A stretch of DNA of 26,903 nt from an uncultured Lachnospiraceae bacterium (GCA_910577825.1 CAJTOK010000053.1:1-26903), one strand, 5' to 3'. Numbered from the stretch's first letter, positions 1-8,192 are shown. Translations and numbers: made by a program. The notes: generated by a model from the letters alone, not told the origin.

Positions 1-136
1 AAACATTTGTTGTCAAGGTTCAGTTCTTGGCTACGGGCTTTATTTTCGTAGCAATACACAAATCTAAACTAGCTCTTATAAATCCGAGAGGCTATATTTT
101 TATTAAAATTATAGCATAAATATGGTATTTTTCAAT
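1..136. other. Window-edge intergenic region; possible insertion-sequence end
   Basis: No convincing gene is visible. A hairpin pairs 30-35 (GCTACG) with 47-52 (CGTAGC) around an 11-base loop, and the rest to 136 is AT-rich. Because the other edge of the window starts a TnpB-like gene, this stretch could be the end of another transposon copy, but no transposase codons can be recognised with confidence. Reading frames here are all under 40 codons. Confidence 0.25.
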
Positions 137-178
137 GAAAAATCCAGATACCCGGTGCAAAATACAGGGTACCTGGAT
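137..178 (-). terminator. Intrinsic terminator of dpaA-dpaB
   Basis: An inverted repeat pairs 142-147 with 173-178 and 149-153 with 167-171, separated by one A/C mismatch, around a 13-base loop. On the minus strand the hairpin is followed by five T (142-138). It lies about 20 bases past the dpaB stop. Confidence 0.75.
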
Positions 179-199
179 ACAGGATTATGTTTCTGGCTT

Positions 200-790
200 T
201 TAAAATGGTGATTTTATTACAGGCTGTATCTGCCTTCCTTTTAATGCTTCTTCTATTGTATCAGGAATAAGTGAAACATGGGCAACGAGTGAATTATGTT
301 TTTTAACGCAGTCATCCTGTCCAAATGGCACGAAATAAATATTTTTCATATTGAAAAGCATTCCAAGGTTACGGAAGTTAATTCCCATGGCATCATTTGT
401 GGAAACAGAAATAACCAGAGGGCGTTCATTCCTTAAATGTGCTTTAGCTGCCATTAATACAGCAGAATCTGTAATGCCGTTTGCAAGTTTGGCAAGGGTA
501 TTGCCAGTACATGGCGCTATTACAAGCACATCTAAAAATTTCTTAGGGCCTATGGGTTCTGCTTCTGGTATTGTATATATTCCTTTTCTTCCAGCAATGT
601 TTTCTATATCCGCAATAAAGTCAGATGCCTTGCCAAAACGGCTGTCTAATGAGCAGACATTTGGTGAAAAGATTGGATATATATTATAATGGCCTTTCAT
701 ATCTGAAATGACTTTCTTAATCTTTGCATGTGTACAAAATGAGCCTGTTATGCCGAAACCAATATCCAGTGTATTCTTTACTTCATTCAT
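200..790 (-). CDS. dpaB: Dipicolinate synthase subunit B
   Basis: This is the flavoprotein-like B subunit (SpoVFB/DpaB, 196 aa) of dipicolinate synthase. With DpaA it makes dipicolinic acid from a lysine-pathway intermediate in the mother cell, and the product is loaded into the forespore. Visible signatures are the N-terminal GFGITGSFCT nucleotide-binding loop, NVCSLDSRFG, AEPIGPKKFLD, APCTGNTLAKLANGITDS, SVSTNDAMG and FVPFGQDD, all matching B. subtilis SpoVFB from memory. The start at 790 is preferred over the in-frame ATG at 820 because GGAG sits 5 bases upstream and family members start near this point. It lies 51 bases after dpaA, in the same direction, and is followed by a terminator. 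Length is close to the usual 200 aa. Confidence 0.93.
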   Translation of the reverse strand: MNEVKNTLDIGFGITGSFCTHAKIKKVISDMKGHYNIYPIFSPNVCSLDSRFGKASDFIADIENIAGRKGIYTIPEAEPIGPKKFLDVLVIAPCTGNTLAKLANGITDSAVLMAAKAHLRNERPLVISVSTNDAMGINFRNLGMLFNMKNIYFVPFGQDDCVKKHNSLVAHVSLIPDTIEEALKGRQIQPVIKSPF

Positions 791-841
791 ATGGTCTCCA
801 ATCCTGCGCAGTATGCGCATTAAAAGTTAAAATAACTGTGG

Positions 842-1663
842 TTATATATATTTTATAATCTCATCAAAAATAATTCTGGCTGAGGTTTCTGGTGAGTAAG
901 CGGCAGGAAGCCCAAGGCAGTGTTTTGCTGTTATCCCCCTGCTTTTGCAGTAGGAAAAATCTGTCCCGCCGGGTTTTGAAGCAATATCTATTATAATGCA
1001 GCTTCCCTTCATTGTATTTATACGTCCAGGGGTTATAACCATTGCAGGTGCAGTATTAAATATAAAATCATATGCACTAAAATCCCCAGATGCTTTGTTA
1101 TACCCGCTGGCATATGCCCTTGCAATGTCGGCAGGCTTTATTGTAAGTACACTTACATCTGCTTTAAGGCAGCTTAATTTATCTGCAATAACAGTACCGC
1201 ACCTGCCATAACCTATAACAAGGCATCTGCTTGACTGTATATTTATGCTGCTTGCTTTAATGGCTTCACATATAGCCCCTTCAGCAGTTGCAACTGCATT
1301 TTTTATAGCTATGCCAGGTATTTTCATATAATCTAAAAATGCAGCATTTTCAGAAGAGCATATATCTATAAGATAAGCAGGCAGCATACCGCCTATAATA
1401 TACGTCCCATGGTGTATAAACGGAATAATGCCAGCTAATGTTTCTTCAGATACCGCAACAGGAAGCAGAAGTATTTCATTGCTAGTCCGGCTGCTGTAAA
1501 TATCTCCACACTGTTCTAGCGGAGGGTTATTTTTACTGGCATTTTCCCCTGCACTGGCACCAGGCACATCTATTACTGTAAATCCATACTCTGAAAGCAT
1601 ATTGCCAAGGTATTTCTGGCGTTTGTCGTTACCATACGAATATATAATCCCTGATTTATTCAT
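842..1663 (-). CDS. dpaA: Dipicolinate synthase subunit A
   Basis: DpaA/SpoVFA, 273 aa, is the oxidoreductase-like subunit of dipicolinate synthase and acts in the sporulating mother cell. Residues 147-160 form a Rossmann dinucleotide-binding loop (VIGYGRCGTVIA). The C-terminal half carries NTAPAMVI, IIDIASKPGGTDF and CLGLPAAYSPETSA, which match the conserved C-terminus of B. subtilis SpoVFA. The N-terminal 140 residues are more divergent, and the protein is about 25 aa shorter than the Bacillus protein. The ATG at 1663 has GAGG six bases upstream. It is the first gene of a two-gene operon with dpaB. A sigma-K-like promoter lies about 60-90 bases upstream. Presence of dpaAB means this organism does not need the EtfA-based route proposed for clostridia lacking these genes. 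Confidence 0.93.
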   Translation of the reverse strand: MNKSGIIYSYGNDKRQKYLGNMLSEYGFTVIDVPGASAGENASKNNPPLEQCGDIYSSRTSNEILLLPVAVSEETLAGIIPFIHHGTYIIGGMLPAYLIDICSSENAAFLDYMKIPGIAIKNAVATAEGAICEAIKASSINIQSSRCLVIGYGRCGTVIADKLSCLKADVSVLTIKPADIARAYASGYNKASGDFSAYDFIFNTAPAMVITPGRINTMKGSCIIIDIASKPGGTDFSYCKSRGITAKHCLGLPAAYSPETSARIIFDEIIKYI

Positions 1664-1725
1664 ACCTTACCTCATTCCTGCATTTGGTTTATAATTAAAA
1701 TCTATATGAAATAATTTCCATAGAT

Positions 1726-1752
1726 TAAAATATGCAGAAAACTGGAAAGTGT
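1726..1752 (-). promoter_or_regulatory. Candidate sigma-K promoter for dpaAB
   Basis: Read on the minus strand, AC (1752-1751) is followed by 16 bases and then CATATTTTA (1734-1726). This fits the sigma-K consensus AC-N16/17-CATA-N3-TA. The predicted start is near 1719, giving a leader of about 55 bases before the dpaA ATG. SpoVFA/B belong to the sigma-K regulon in B. subtilis, so the assignment is biologically consistent. The consensus is short, so a chance match is possible. Confidence 0.5.
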
Positions 1753-1782
1753 GAGGGATGAAAAGAACCAGGGAGATGAATA

Positions 1783-1810
1783 ATTTAAGGAAAATTCCAC
1801 AGAATATAAT
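1783..1810 (+). promoter_or_regulatory. Candidate sigma-A promoter for eno
   Basis: A perfect TATAAT lies at 1805-1810, 42 bases before the eno start. The best -35 at 16 bases spacing is ATTTAA (1783-1788), which is weak. No other strong -10 lies between dpaA and eno. Confidence 0.35.
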
Positions 1811-1852
1811 ACAGGAATTAACAGAGGCTTAAATTTACAGGAGGTTTAACAG

Positions 1853-3145
1853 ATGGATTGTTTGAAGATTAAAGAAGTCCAGGGAAGGGAAATTATTGAT
1901 TCAAGGGGTAATCCTACAGTTGAGGCAGAAGTGGTGCTTGAATGCGGGGCATGTGGCAGGGCAGCAGCGCCAAGCGGGGCATCTACAGGCATTTATGAGG
2001 CACATGAATTAAGGGATGGTGATAAAAGCCGTTATGGCGGCAATGGTGTTAAAAATGCGGCTGATAATATAAACAAGCTTCTTGCTTTCAGGTTAAAAGG
2101 AATGGACGCTGCAGATATTTATAATATTGACCAGAAAATGATTGAGGAGGACGGCACAGCAAATAAGAGTAAAATTGGCGCTAATGCAATGCTTGCCGTA
2201 TCACTTGCATGTGCAAAAGCGGCGGCAGCAGCTTATAAAATGCCATTATACAGGTTCTTAGGCGGAATAAGCGGCAATACGCTTCCAGTACCTATGATGA
2301 ATATATTAAACGGCGGGGCACATGCAGCAAATACCGTTGACACCCAGGAATTTATGATAATGCCCGTGGGTGCGTGCTGTTTTGCAGAGGGTTTAAGGCA
2401 GTGCTGTGAAGTTTACCATGAGCTTAAAGGTATATTAAAATCCAGAAACCTTGCTACAGCAGTTGGTGACGAAGGAGGGTTTGCGCCAGACCTGTCAAGT
2501 GATGAAGAAACAATAGAGCTTATACTTGATGCAGTATCAAAGGCAGGATATAAGCCAGGTGATGATTTCGTGCTTGCACTTGATGCAGCTGCAAGTGAAT
2601 GGAAAGGCAGCAAAGCTGGTGAATACCATCTTCCTAAAAGTGGCAGGACACTTTCTTCCAGTGAACTTATAGCCCACTGGAACAGACTGTGCAGCCAGTA
2701 TCCTGTAAAATCAGTTGAAGACCCGCTTGATGAAGAAGACTGGGAAGGCTGGAAACAGATTACAAAAGAACTTGGCGGAAGTGTACAGCTTGTAGGTGAT
2801 GATTTGTTCGTAACTAATACAAAAAGGCTTAAAAAAGGCATAGATACAGGCTGTGGCAACTCAATACTTATAAAACTTAACCAGATTGGCACACTTTCAG
2901 AAACAATAGAAGCCATTAAACTTGCAAAAAAACATGGATACACTTCTATAGTATCACACCGTTCAGGCGAAACAGAAGATACAACAATAGCTGACCTTGC
3001 AGTTGCGCTTAATGCAGGGCAGATAAAAACAGGTGCACCATGCAGGAGTGAGAGAGTTGCAAAATACAACAGGCTGTTAAGGATACAGGAAGGACTTGGC
3101 GGGACTGGATGTTATGGCGGCCATACAGTATTTGCAGGAAGGTAA
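1853..3145 (+). CDS. eno: Enolase (phosphopyruvate hydratase)
   Basis: Enolase, 430 aa, is the cytoplasmic glycolytic enzyme that converts 2-phosphoglycerate to phosphoenolpyruvate. The active-site elements are all present in order: the mobile loop SGASTG, the NGGAHA histidine, QEFMIMP, the GDEGGFAPD general-base glutamate, the metal ligands in ALDAA, VEDPLDEEDW and VGDDLF, the catalytic lysine in ILIKLNQIGT, SHRSGETEDT, and a second lysine in QIKTGAP. The sequence resembles clostridial enolases with HAANTVD in place of HADNNVD. AGGAGG at 1839-1844 lies eight bases before the ATG. The gene stands alone: it is divergent from dpaA and closed by its own terminator, so it is not in the gap-pgk-tpi operon. 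Normal length, no signs of decay. Confidence 0.97.
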   Translation: MDCLKIKEVQGREIIDSRGNPTVEAEVVLECGACGRAAAPSGASTGIYEAHELRDGDKSRYGGNGVKNAADNINKLLAFRLKGMDAADIYNIDQKMIEEDGTANKSKIGANAMLAVSLACAKAAAAAYKMPLYRFLGGISGNTLPVPMMNILNGGAHAANTVDTQEFMIMPVGACCFAEGLRQCCEVYHELKGILKSRNLATAVGDEGGFAPDLSSDEETIELILDAVSKAGYKPGDDFVLALDAAASEWKGSKAGEYHLPKSGRTLSSSELIAHWNRLCSQYPVKSVEDPLDEEDWEGWKQITKELGGSVQLVGDDLFVTNTKRLKKGIDTGCGNSILIKLNQIGTLSETIEAIKLAKKHGYTSIVSHRSGETEDTTIADLAVALNAGQIKTGAPCRSERVAKYNRLLRIQEGLGGTGCYGGHTVFAGR

Positions 3146-3172
3146 CGATACCTGGAAACTTTATAACATTAT

Positions 3173-3203
3173 AAAAACCCTGGTTTACAGAACCAGGGTT
3201 TTT
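3173..3203 (+). terminator. Intrinsic terminator of eno
   Basis: A 13-bp perfect stem pairs 3173-3185 (A-tract plus CCCTGGTT) with 3191-3203 (AACCAGGG plus T-tract) around the 5-base loop TACAG. The A and T tracts on both sides could let it work in both directions. Confidence 0.88.
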
Positions 3204-3206
3204 GGC

Positions 3207-3235
3207 TTCCACAAGAAAAAGAAGTAGTGTATAAT
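3207..3235 (+). promoter_or_regulatory. Candidate promoter of the Fic gene
   Basis: A perfect TATAAT lies at 3230-3235, with a weak TTCCAC at 3207-3212 and a 17-base spacer. It sits directly after the eno terminator and 21 bases before the Fic start, giving a very short leader. Confidence 0.45.
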
Positions 3236-3256
3236 ATACCCAAGGAGGTGGCCAAA

Positions 3257-3982
3257 ATGGATTATTCCAGTCTTTTAGAAAAGAAAAATATTCTGGAACA
3301 GAAAAAAAATATAATAGATAAGGTTACAATATCTTCTTATGAAAAAGACTTTGAACTGGAATTTACACATAATTCTACAGCCATTGAGGGAAATACACTT
3401 ACATTAATGGAAACAAAAGTCATACTTGAAGATGGTATTTCAGTTGGCGGGAAGGAATTAAGGGAGATTTATGAAATTGTAAACCACAGGAAAGCATACA
3501 GATATGTAAAAGGCTGTATTGCTGGTGGCAGGCAGCTGGACGGAAGCATAGTAAAAGAAATACATGCCCTGCTTATGGAAAATATTATTACTGGCGGCAT
3601 ATACAGAAACCAGGAAGCCAGGATTAGCGGGGCGGCCCATATTCCGCCAGCAGGAAATGATATGTATATACAAATAAAGAACTTTTTTGCTGATATGCCA
3701 TATAAAAACTTTAATCCTGTTGAAATGGCAGCGTGGAGCCATGCAGAGTTTGTCCGTATACATCCGTTTATTGATGGCAATGGAAGGACATCAAGGCTTA
3801 TTATGAATTACCAGCTTATGTCAAATGGATTTTTGCCAGTATCCATTGATAAAAAAAACAGGCTGGAATATTATAATACATTAGAAGAATATGCTGTAAA
3901 TGGAAATTTAAGGCCATTTACTGATATGCTGTCAGTATTGGAAGATAAACAATTAGATACTTATATATCATTAATTAAATAG
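3257..3982 (+). CDS. Fic/DOC family protein (AMPylator-type)
   Basis: This 241-aa protein has the Fic core motif HPFIDGNGRTSR at residues 169-180, with the catalytic histidine 169. Fic proteins usually transfer AMP from ATP to target hydroxyl groups. Residues 40-45 read STAIEG, matching the inhibitory helix motif (S/T)xxxE(G/N), so this is an N-terminally self-inhibited (class II) Fic with the blocking glutamate at residue 44. The chain otherwise looks like the common Fic_N plus Fic arrangement. The ATG at 3257 is chosen over 3227 because AAGGAGGTGG lies just upstream of it. It stands alone between two terminators, with no antitoxin partner gene, which fits intramolecular inhibition. The target is unknown. 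Confidence 0.9.
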   Translation: MDYSSLLEKKNILEQKKNIIDKVTISSYEKDFELEFTHNSTAIEGNTLTLMETKVILEDGISVGGKELREIYEIVNHRKAYRYVKGCIAGGRQLDGSIVKEIHALLMENIITGGIYRNQEARISGAAHIPPAGNDMYIQIKNFFADMPYKNFNPVEMAAWSHAEFVRIHPFIDGNGRTSRLIMNYQLMSNGFLPVSIDKKNRLEYYNTLEEYAVNGNLRPFTDMLSVLEDKQLDTYISLIK

Positions 3983-3996
3983 CGGCCTGCAGAAAG

Positions 3997-4032
3997 GGCA
4001 TCTGGAAAAATATAATCCAGATGCCTTATTTT
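3997..4032 (+). terminator. Intrinsic terminator of the Fic gene
   Basis: A perfect 10-bp stem pairs 3997-4006 (GGCATCTGGA) with 4016-4025 (TCCAGATGCC) around a 9-base AT loop, followed by TTATTTT. It lies 14 bases after the Fic stop codon. Confidence 0.85.
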
Positions 4033-4065
4033 AGTTACAGGGCTTTCTTAAAAAATTTTTCATAA

Positions 4066-4095
4066 TTTAAAGGCAGTTTTAAAGGTTTTTTAAAG
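4066..4095 (+). repeat. Three TTTAAAG direct repeats upstream of the transporter operon
   Basis: TTTAAAGG occurs at 4066-4073 and 4078-4085, and TTTAAAG at 4089-4095, so the units are 12 and 11 bases apart, about one helical turn. The array ends 50 bases before the solute-binding protein start. It could be a regulator site or promoter-region AT skew. No regulator is identified. Confidence 0.35.
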
Positions 4096-4144
4096 ATTAT
4101 GCTGTTACTATATTTTAAAACAATAAATGAAAGGGGAGATTATT

Positions 4145-6574
4145 ATGAAGGGCAAGAATAAATTTATTGCCATAGTAACAGTATTTGTTATGCTTATAAT
4201 GCTGTCCGGAGGCTGCGGGGGCGGAGGCAGTAAACAGCCAGAAAAGGGCAGGATACAAAGCCAGGATAACGGCAGCGTTAATAATGATAATACAGTACAG
4301 GTAAAAGCAGGCACTGGAAGGTTTTTTGAGAATGGAATAACATTGCCTGGAGAGCTCCAGAATATCAATGCTTTAAAAAGACTGGAAGATGGAAGCATAG
4401 CCGTTATAGGCAGCAGCAGGAATAGCAGGAATGGAAAGAAAACTGGCAGGGAAAACAGTTACAGTTACTATATTTTTAAAAGCAATGACAAGGGGCAGAC
4501 CTGGGAAAAGGCAGAAATAAAGGGGTTAAGCGGAAAATTTATGCAGAATGCTGCTATTGCACCAGACGGGGGTGCGGCAATATTTTCTTATGCAGAAACC
4601 GGAAAAATAAATACATATATTTCAGATGCAGGAGGGGAAACGGAGAGTTTTTCATTTGAATTTCCAGATAAAAAAGACACAGGCCATGTAATGTGTGCGG
4701 ATTATGACAGTGAGAAAAATCTTGTGGTGCTTGATGCAGAAGGTTCTCTTTTTAAACTGGGCAGTGATGGTACATGTAAAAAGGCTTTTGATACACAGGG
4801 TGAAAGCATTAATTATTTTTATATAACCGGGGATACCCTTGTAGCGGCGGGTGACAATGGAATTTTATTTTTTAATACCAGCAACGGGGAAATGTCTGGA
4901 AATGAAGAACTGCTGGACAGCCCTATTGCAAAGAACCAGAACCTGGCTTCTGCCAGTTCAGATTCCGGCTGGCCAATGGCATTTGCAGCAGAAGGCGGAG
5001 GGAACGGGGACAGCCTGTTTTTTGCCAGTGAAGACGGCATATTCCATTTTACAAGGGGCGGCAGTATTGCCGAACAGCTTGTGGAAGGCCAGCTTGTAAG
5101 TCTTGGAAGCGGGAATGTTATATTCCAGGGCATGGCAGTGCTTGATATGGAAAACATTATTATAGCAGCGGGGACAAGTGCCGGTTATAAATTATTCCTG
5201 TATTCTTATGATAAAGAAGCAAAATCTGCACCAGATAAGGAAATTACAGTTTATGCCCTTGATGAATCAGTTTTTTTAAGAAAGGCTGTTTCACTTTTCC
5301 AGAAACAGAATCCAGATATACATGTAAACCTGGAATTTGGGCTGTCAGGTGATGACGGCGTGACACTTGAAGATGCGCTTTCTGTACTTAGTACAAATAT
5401 CCTTGCAGGAAAAGGGCCTGATGTACTTATCCTTGATGGAATGCCATTAGACAGCTATATTGAAAAAGGGATTCTTGCAGATATCAGTGATATAACCGGG
5501 GAAATAGATAAAAAAGAGGGGCTTTTCCAGAATATTAAAGAAAACAGCATAAAAGATGGCAAAATTTACGCCATGCCTGTACGTTTCCTTATTCCTGTAT
5601 CAGAAGGCAGGGGGAAAACTGCAAAAGCAGGTGAAAGCCTTGCCACGCTTGCCAGGACAGTAACACAGCTAAAGAAAGACAATCCTTCTGTCAATGCAAT
5701 TCCCGATAAAGGTACAAGGACATTATTAAGGGATTTATATTATGCAGATTCCGCTTCATGGCAGAAAGAAGACGGAAGCCTTGATGAAGAAGCTGTAAAA
5801 GAATATTTATCATATGCCGGGCAGATTTATGCTGCAGATTCATGCAGCGCTGAAAAAGACAGCCAGGATAAATTGTTTGGCGATGCTGCTTTAGAAGGTG
5901 AAAAACTTGGTACAAACCAGAGTTCCGGGCTGGTAAGCGGGGACTTCCAGATGTCGTTTGGCACACTGCCAGGTATATATGATTTACAGGATATGATAAG
6001 CACACAGGCACAGACTAAGGCAGACTACTGCCTGCTTAATGGCAAAAAAGTTAAATCCTATATACCATATCTTATTACAGGGATAACTGAAAATGGAAAT
6101 AAAGAAACTGCAAAGGAATTTGTAAAAATGCTCTTTAGTGCAAAGGCGGGCAGCAGCCAGTTAAATGGAATACCTGTAAACAGGACAGCTTATAATGAAG
6201 TAATTACAGAAAAGCTTGATGCACAAAATGTAAAAGACCAGTCGTCAATAGCATTTGGCGGGGCAGATGGTGATGGTAAGATGTATGGGTATGAACATAT
6301 AAACCTTACAAAAAAGGATATTAAAAAGTTTACAGATATTATAGAGAGCCTTGAAAAACCATCATTAACTAACCGTGTAATACAGGAAATTGTATTAGAG
6401 CAGGGCAGTGCTTACCTTCTTGGCGTAAAAAGCCTTGAGGAAACAACAGATACCATTTTAAAGAAAGTAAACCTGTATCTGTCAGAACAGGGGGGGATAC
6501 TATGGGAAAAAGAAACAGGATGGCATGGATTTTTATACTGCCAGGGCTTGCAGGCATACTTGTTTTTTATATAA
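4145..6574 (+). CDS. Lipoprotein: propeller-like domain fused to sugar-type solute-binding protein
   Basis: This 809-aa lipoprotein starts with a signal peptide and a lipobox-like LSGGC at about residues 20-24, followed by a flexible linker. Residues about 55-360 look like a beta-propeller: repeated strand-turn units and an Asp-box SNDKGQTW. From about residue 365 (KEITVYALDES, then LFQKQNPDIHVNLEF, GKGPDVLILDG, GILADIS) it has the fold signature of CUT1-type carbohydrate-binding proteins. Ordinary family members are 400-450 aa, so the propeller is an addition. The ATG at 4145 has GGGGAG six bases upstream and is preferred over the ATG at 4127. Its 3' end overlaps the next gene by 73 bases, so the last 24 or so residues are an out-of-frame reading of the permease start and may not belong to the ancestral protein. 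The substrate cannot be told. Confidence 0.85.
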   Translation: MKGKNKFIAIVTVFVMLIMLSGGCGGGGSKQPEKGRIQSQDNGSVNNDNTVQVKAGTGRFFENGITLPGELQNINALKRLEDGSIAVIGSSRNSRNGKKTGRENSYSYYIFKSNDKGQTWEKAEIKGLSGKFMQNAAIAPDGGAAIFSYAETGKINTYISDAGGETESFSFEFPDKKDTGHVMCADYDSEKNLVVLDAEGSLFKLGSDGTCKKAFDTQGESINYFYITGDTLVAAGDNGILFFNTSNGEMSGNEELLDSPIAKNQNLASASSDSGWPMAFAAEGGGNGDSLFFASEDGIFHFTRGGSIAEQLVEGQLVSLGSGNVIFQGMAVLDMENIIIAAGTSAGYKLFLYSYDKEAKSAPDKEITVYALDESVFLRKAVSLFQKQNPDIHVNLEFGLSGDDGVTLEDALSVLSTNILAGKGPDVLILDGMPLDSYIEKGILADISDITGEIDKKEGLFQNIKENSIKDGKIYAMPVRFLIPVSEGRGKTAKAGESLATLARTVTQLKKDNPSVNAIPDKGTRTLLRDLYYADSASWQKEDGSLDEEAVKEYLSYAGQIYAADSCSAEKDSQDKLFGDAALEGEKLGTNQSSGLVSGDFQMSFGTLPGIYDLQDMISTQAQTKADYCLLNGKKVKSYIPYLITGITENGNKETAKEFVKMLFSAKAGSSQLNGIPVNRTAYNEVITEKLDAQNVKDQSSIAFGGADGDGKMYGYEHINLTKKDIKKFTDIIESLEKPSLTNRVIQEIVLEQGSAYLLGVKSLEETTDTILKKVNLYLSEQGGILWEKETGWHGFLYCQGLQAYLFFI

Positions 6575-7335
6575 TCCCATTTGCAGATGTAGTGCGGCGT
6601 TCTTTTATGAAAGCTATGGGAAATGGGTTTGCAGGGCTTTCTAACTACAGGCAGGCAGCAGGAAGTACAGCGTTCCAGATGGCAGCAGGCAATACAGCCC
6701 GTTTTGTGTTTACCTGCATACCACTGCTTCTGCTTCTCTCACTTGGAATTGCCGTACTTCTGCAGGGGGAAGGAAGGTATAAGCATTTATTAAAAAGTGC
6801 TTACCTTGTCCCGCTTGCAATACCGGCGGCAAGCGTAGTGCTTCTATGGAACATTGTATTTGACAGTTCAGGGATGCTAAACGGTATAATGTCATTCCTG
6901 CACCTTAAAACAAGGGACTGGATGAATACAGGTCCTGCATTTGGTGTACTGGTATTCAGTTATATCTGGAAAAACCTGGGCTATGATGTAGTGCTCTGGA
7001 CAGCAGGGCTTGGCGGGATTCCAGGGAGTATTTATGAAGCAGCAAAGGTAGACGGCGCAGGGGCGTTTAAAAGCTTTATCTATATTACAATACCCAATAT
7101 ACGGCAGGTGGCAGTTACAATTATAATACTTTCATTCCTCAATTCATTTAAAGTATTCAGGGAAGCTTACCTTGTAGCAGGAAACTACCCGCAGGAACAG
7201 ATTTACTTGCTGCAGCATGTATTTAATAACTGGTTTGCAGAACTTTCTGTAGACAAGATGGCAGCAGGTTCTGTAATGCTTTGTGCCGTGCTTGTGGTAT
7301 TTGTAATATTTTTGCAAAGGAGCTGGGAAACATAA
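6502..7335 (+). CDS. CUT1-type sugar ABC transporter permease (UgpA/MalF-like)
   Basis: This 277-aa protein has about six membrane segments and the ABC-importer EAA loop IYEAAKVDGAGAFKSF...IP (about residues 180-205), which docks the ATPase. The first segment (WIFILPGLAGILVFYIIPF) is typical of UgpA-like permeases. It starts within the 3' end of the solute-binding gene, with a run of seven G at 6490-6496 as Shine-Dalgarno and a five-base spacer, so translation is probably coupled. It should form a heterodimer with the next permease. Length is slightly short for the family but complete. Confidence 0.92.
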   Translation: MGKRNRMAWIFILPGLAGILVFYIIPFADVVRRSFMKAMGNGFAGLSNYRQAAGSTAFQMAAGNTARFVFTCIPLLLLLSLGIAVLLQGEGRYKHLLKSAYLVPLAIPAASVVLLWNIVFDSSGMLNGIMSFLHLKTRDWMNTGPAFGVLVFSYIWKNLGYDVVLWTAGLGGIPGSIYEAAKVDGAGAFKSFIYITIPNIRQVAVTIIILSFLNSFKVFREAYLVAGNYPQEQIYLLQHVFNNWFAELSVDKMAAGSVMLCAVLVVFVIFLQRSWET

Positions 7336-7352
7336 ACGGCAGGGGGACTGTT

Positions 7353-8192
7353 ATGGGAAAAATTATAAAAAATATTATATTAACCTTATTTGCATTATTA
7401 GAAATAAGCCCTTTAATATTCCTGCTTTCTGGTTCTTTTATGGATAACCAGGAAATAACAGGCTATATTTCACCTGTATTTAATAAAGATGGCGGATATG
7501 CCACCTGGGGGCTTGTGCCTTCATTTCCCACATTAAGCAATATGGCAGGAGTCCTTCTTGATTCACCAGAATTTTTCCAGATGTTCTGGAACACTGCCAG
7601 AATAACAGGATTAATACTGGCAGGACAGATAGTATCCGGGATGCCTGCAGCATGGGGGCTTGCAAGATACCAGTTTAAAGGAAGAAAAGTTATATATATG
7701 GTCTATATAGTTATGATGATGATGCCATTCCAGGTAACAATGCTTTCACAATATCTTGTACTTGATAACTTAGGGCTTTTAGATACAGCTGCCGCAGTAA
7801 TAATACCAGGAATGTTTTCTACATTTCCAGTATTTATAATGTACCGTTTCTTCTGCGGGATTCCAGAAAGCATAATTGAAGCAGCAAGAATTGACGGGGC
7901 AGGGGAAATACAGATTTTTGCAAGGCTTGGAATACCGCTGGGTTCATCTGGCATAATATCAGCACTTGTACTTTCCTTCTTAGAATGTTTTAGCATGATT
8001 GAACAGCCAATGGCATTTTTAAAGACAAAAAGCCTGTGGCCGCTTTCACTGTTCCTGCCAGATATAAATGGAGGCAATGCAGGGATATCATTATGTGCAT
8101 CATTACTGGCACTAATGCCAGCTATATTTGTATTCCTTGCAGGGCAGGATTACCTGGAACAGGGAATAGCATCAGCAGCAGTTAAGGAATAG
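7353..8192 (+). CDS. CUT1-type sugar ABC transporter permease (UgpE/MalG-like)
   Basis: This 279-aa protein has an N-terminal membrane segment (IILTLFALLEISPLIFLLSG), four to five further segments and the EAA loop IIEAARIDGAGEIQIFARLGIP. These mark the second permease of a CUT1 importer. An in-frame upstream GTG/ATG-type extension to 7281 would overlap the previous gene, but GGGGG at 7342-7346 six bases before the ATG at 7353 decides the start. No MalK-like ATPase follows, so a shared ATPase encoded elsewhere would be needed if this is an active importer. Confidence 0.92.
   Translation: MGKIIKNIILTLFALLEISPLIFLLSGSFMDNQEITGYISPVFNKDGGYATWGLVPSFPTLSNMAGVLLDSPEFFQMFWNTARITGLILAGQIVSGMPAAWGLARYQFKGRKVIYMVYIVMMMMPFQVTMLSQYLVLDNLGLLDTAAAVIIPGMFSTFPVFIMYRFFCGIPESIIEAARIDGAGEIQIFARLGIPLGSSGIISALVLSFLECFSMIEQPMAFLKTKSLWPLSLFLPDINGGNAGISLCASLLALMPAIFVFLAGQDYLEQGIASAAVKE

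Noticed and set aside
2413..3069. 218-codon frame on the minus strand inside eno
   Set aside because: It is antisense to a fully conserved enolase, Ser-rich in the manner of shadow frames, and lacks a Shine-Dalgarno site.
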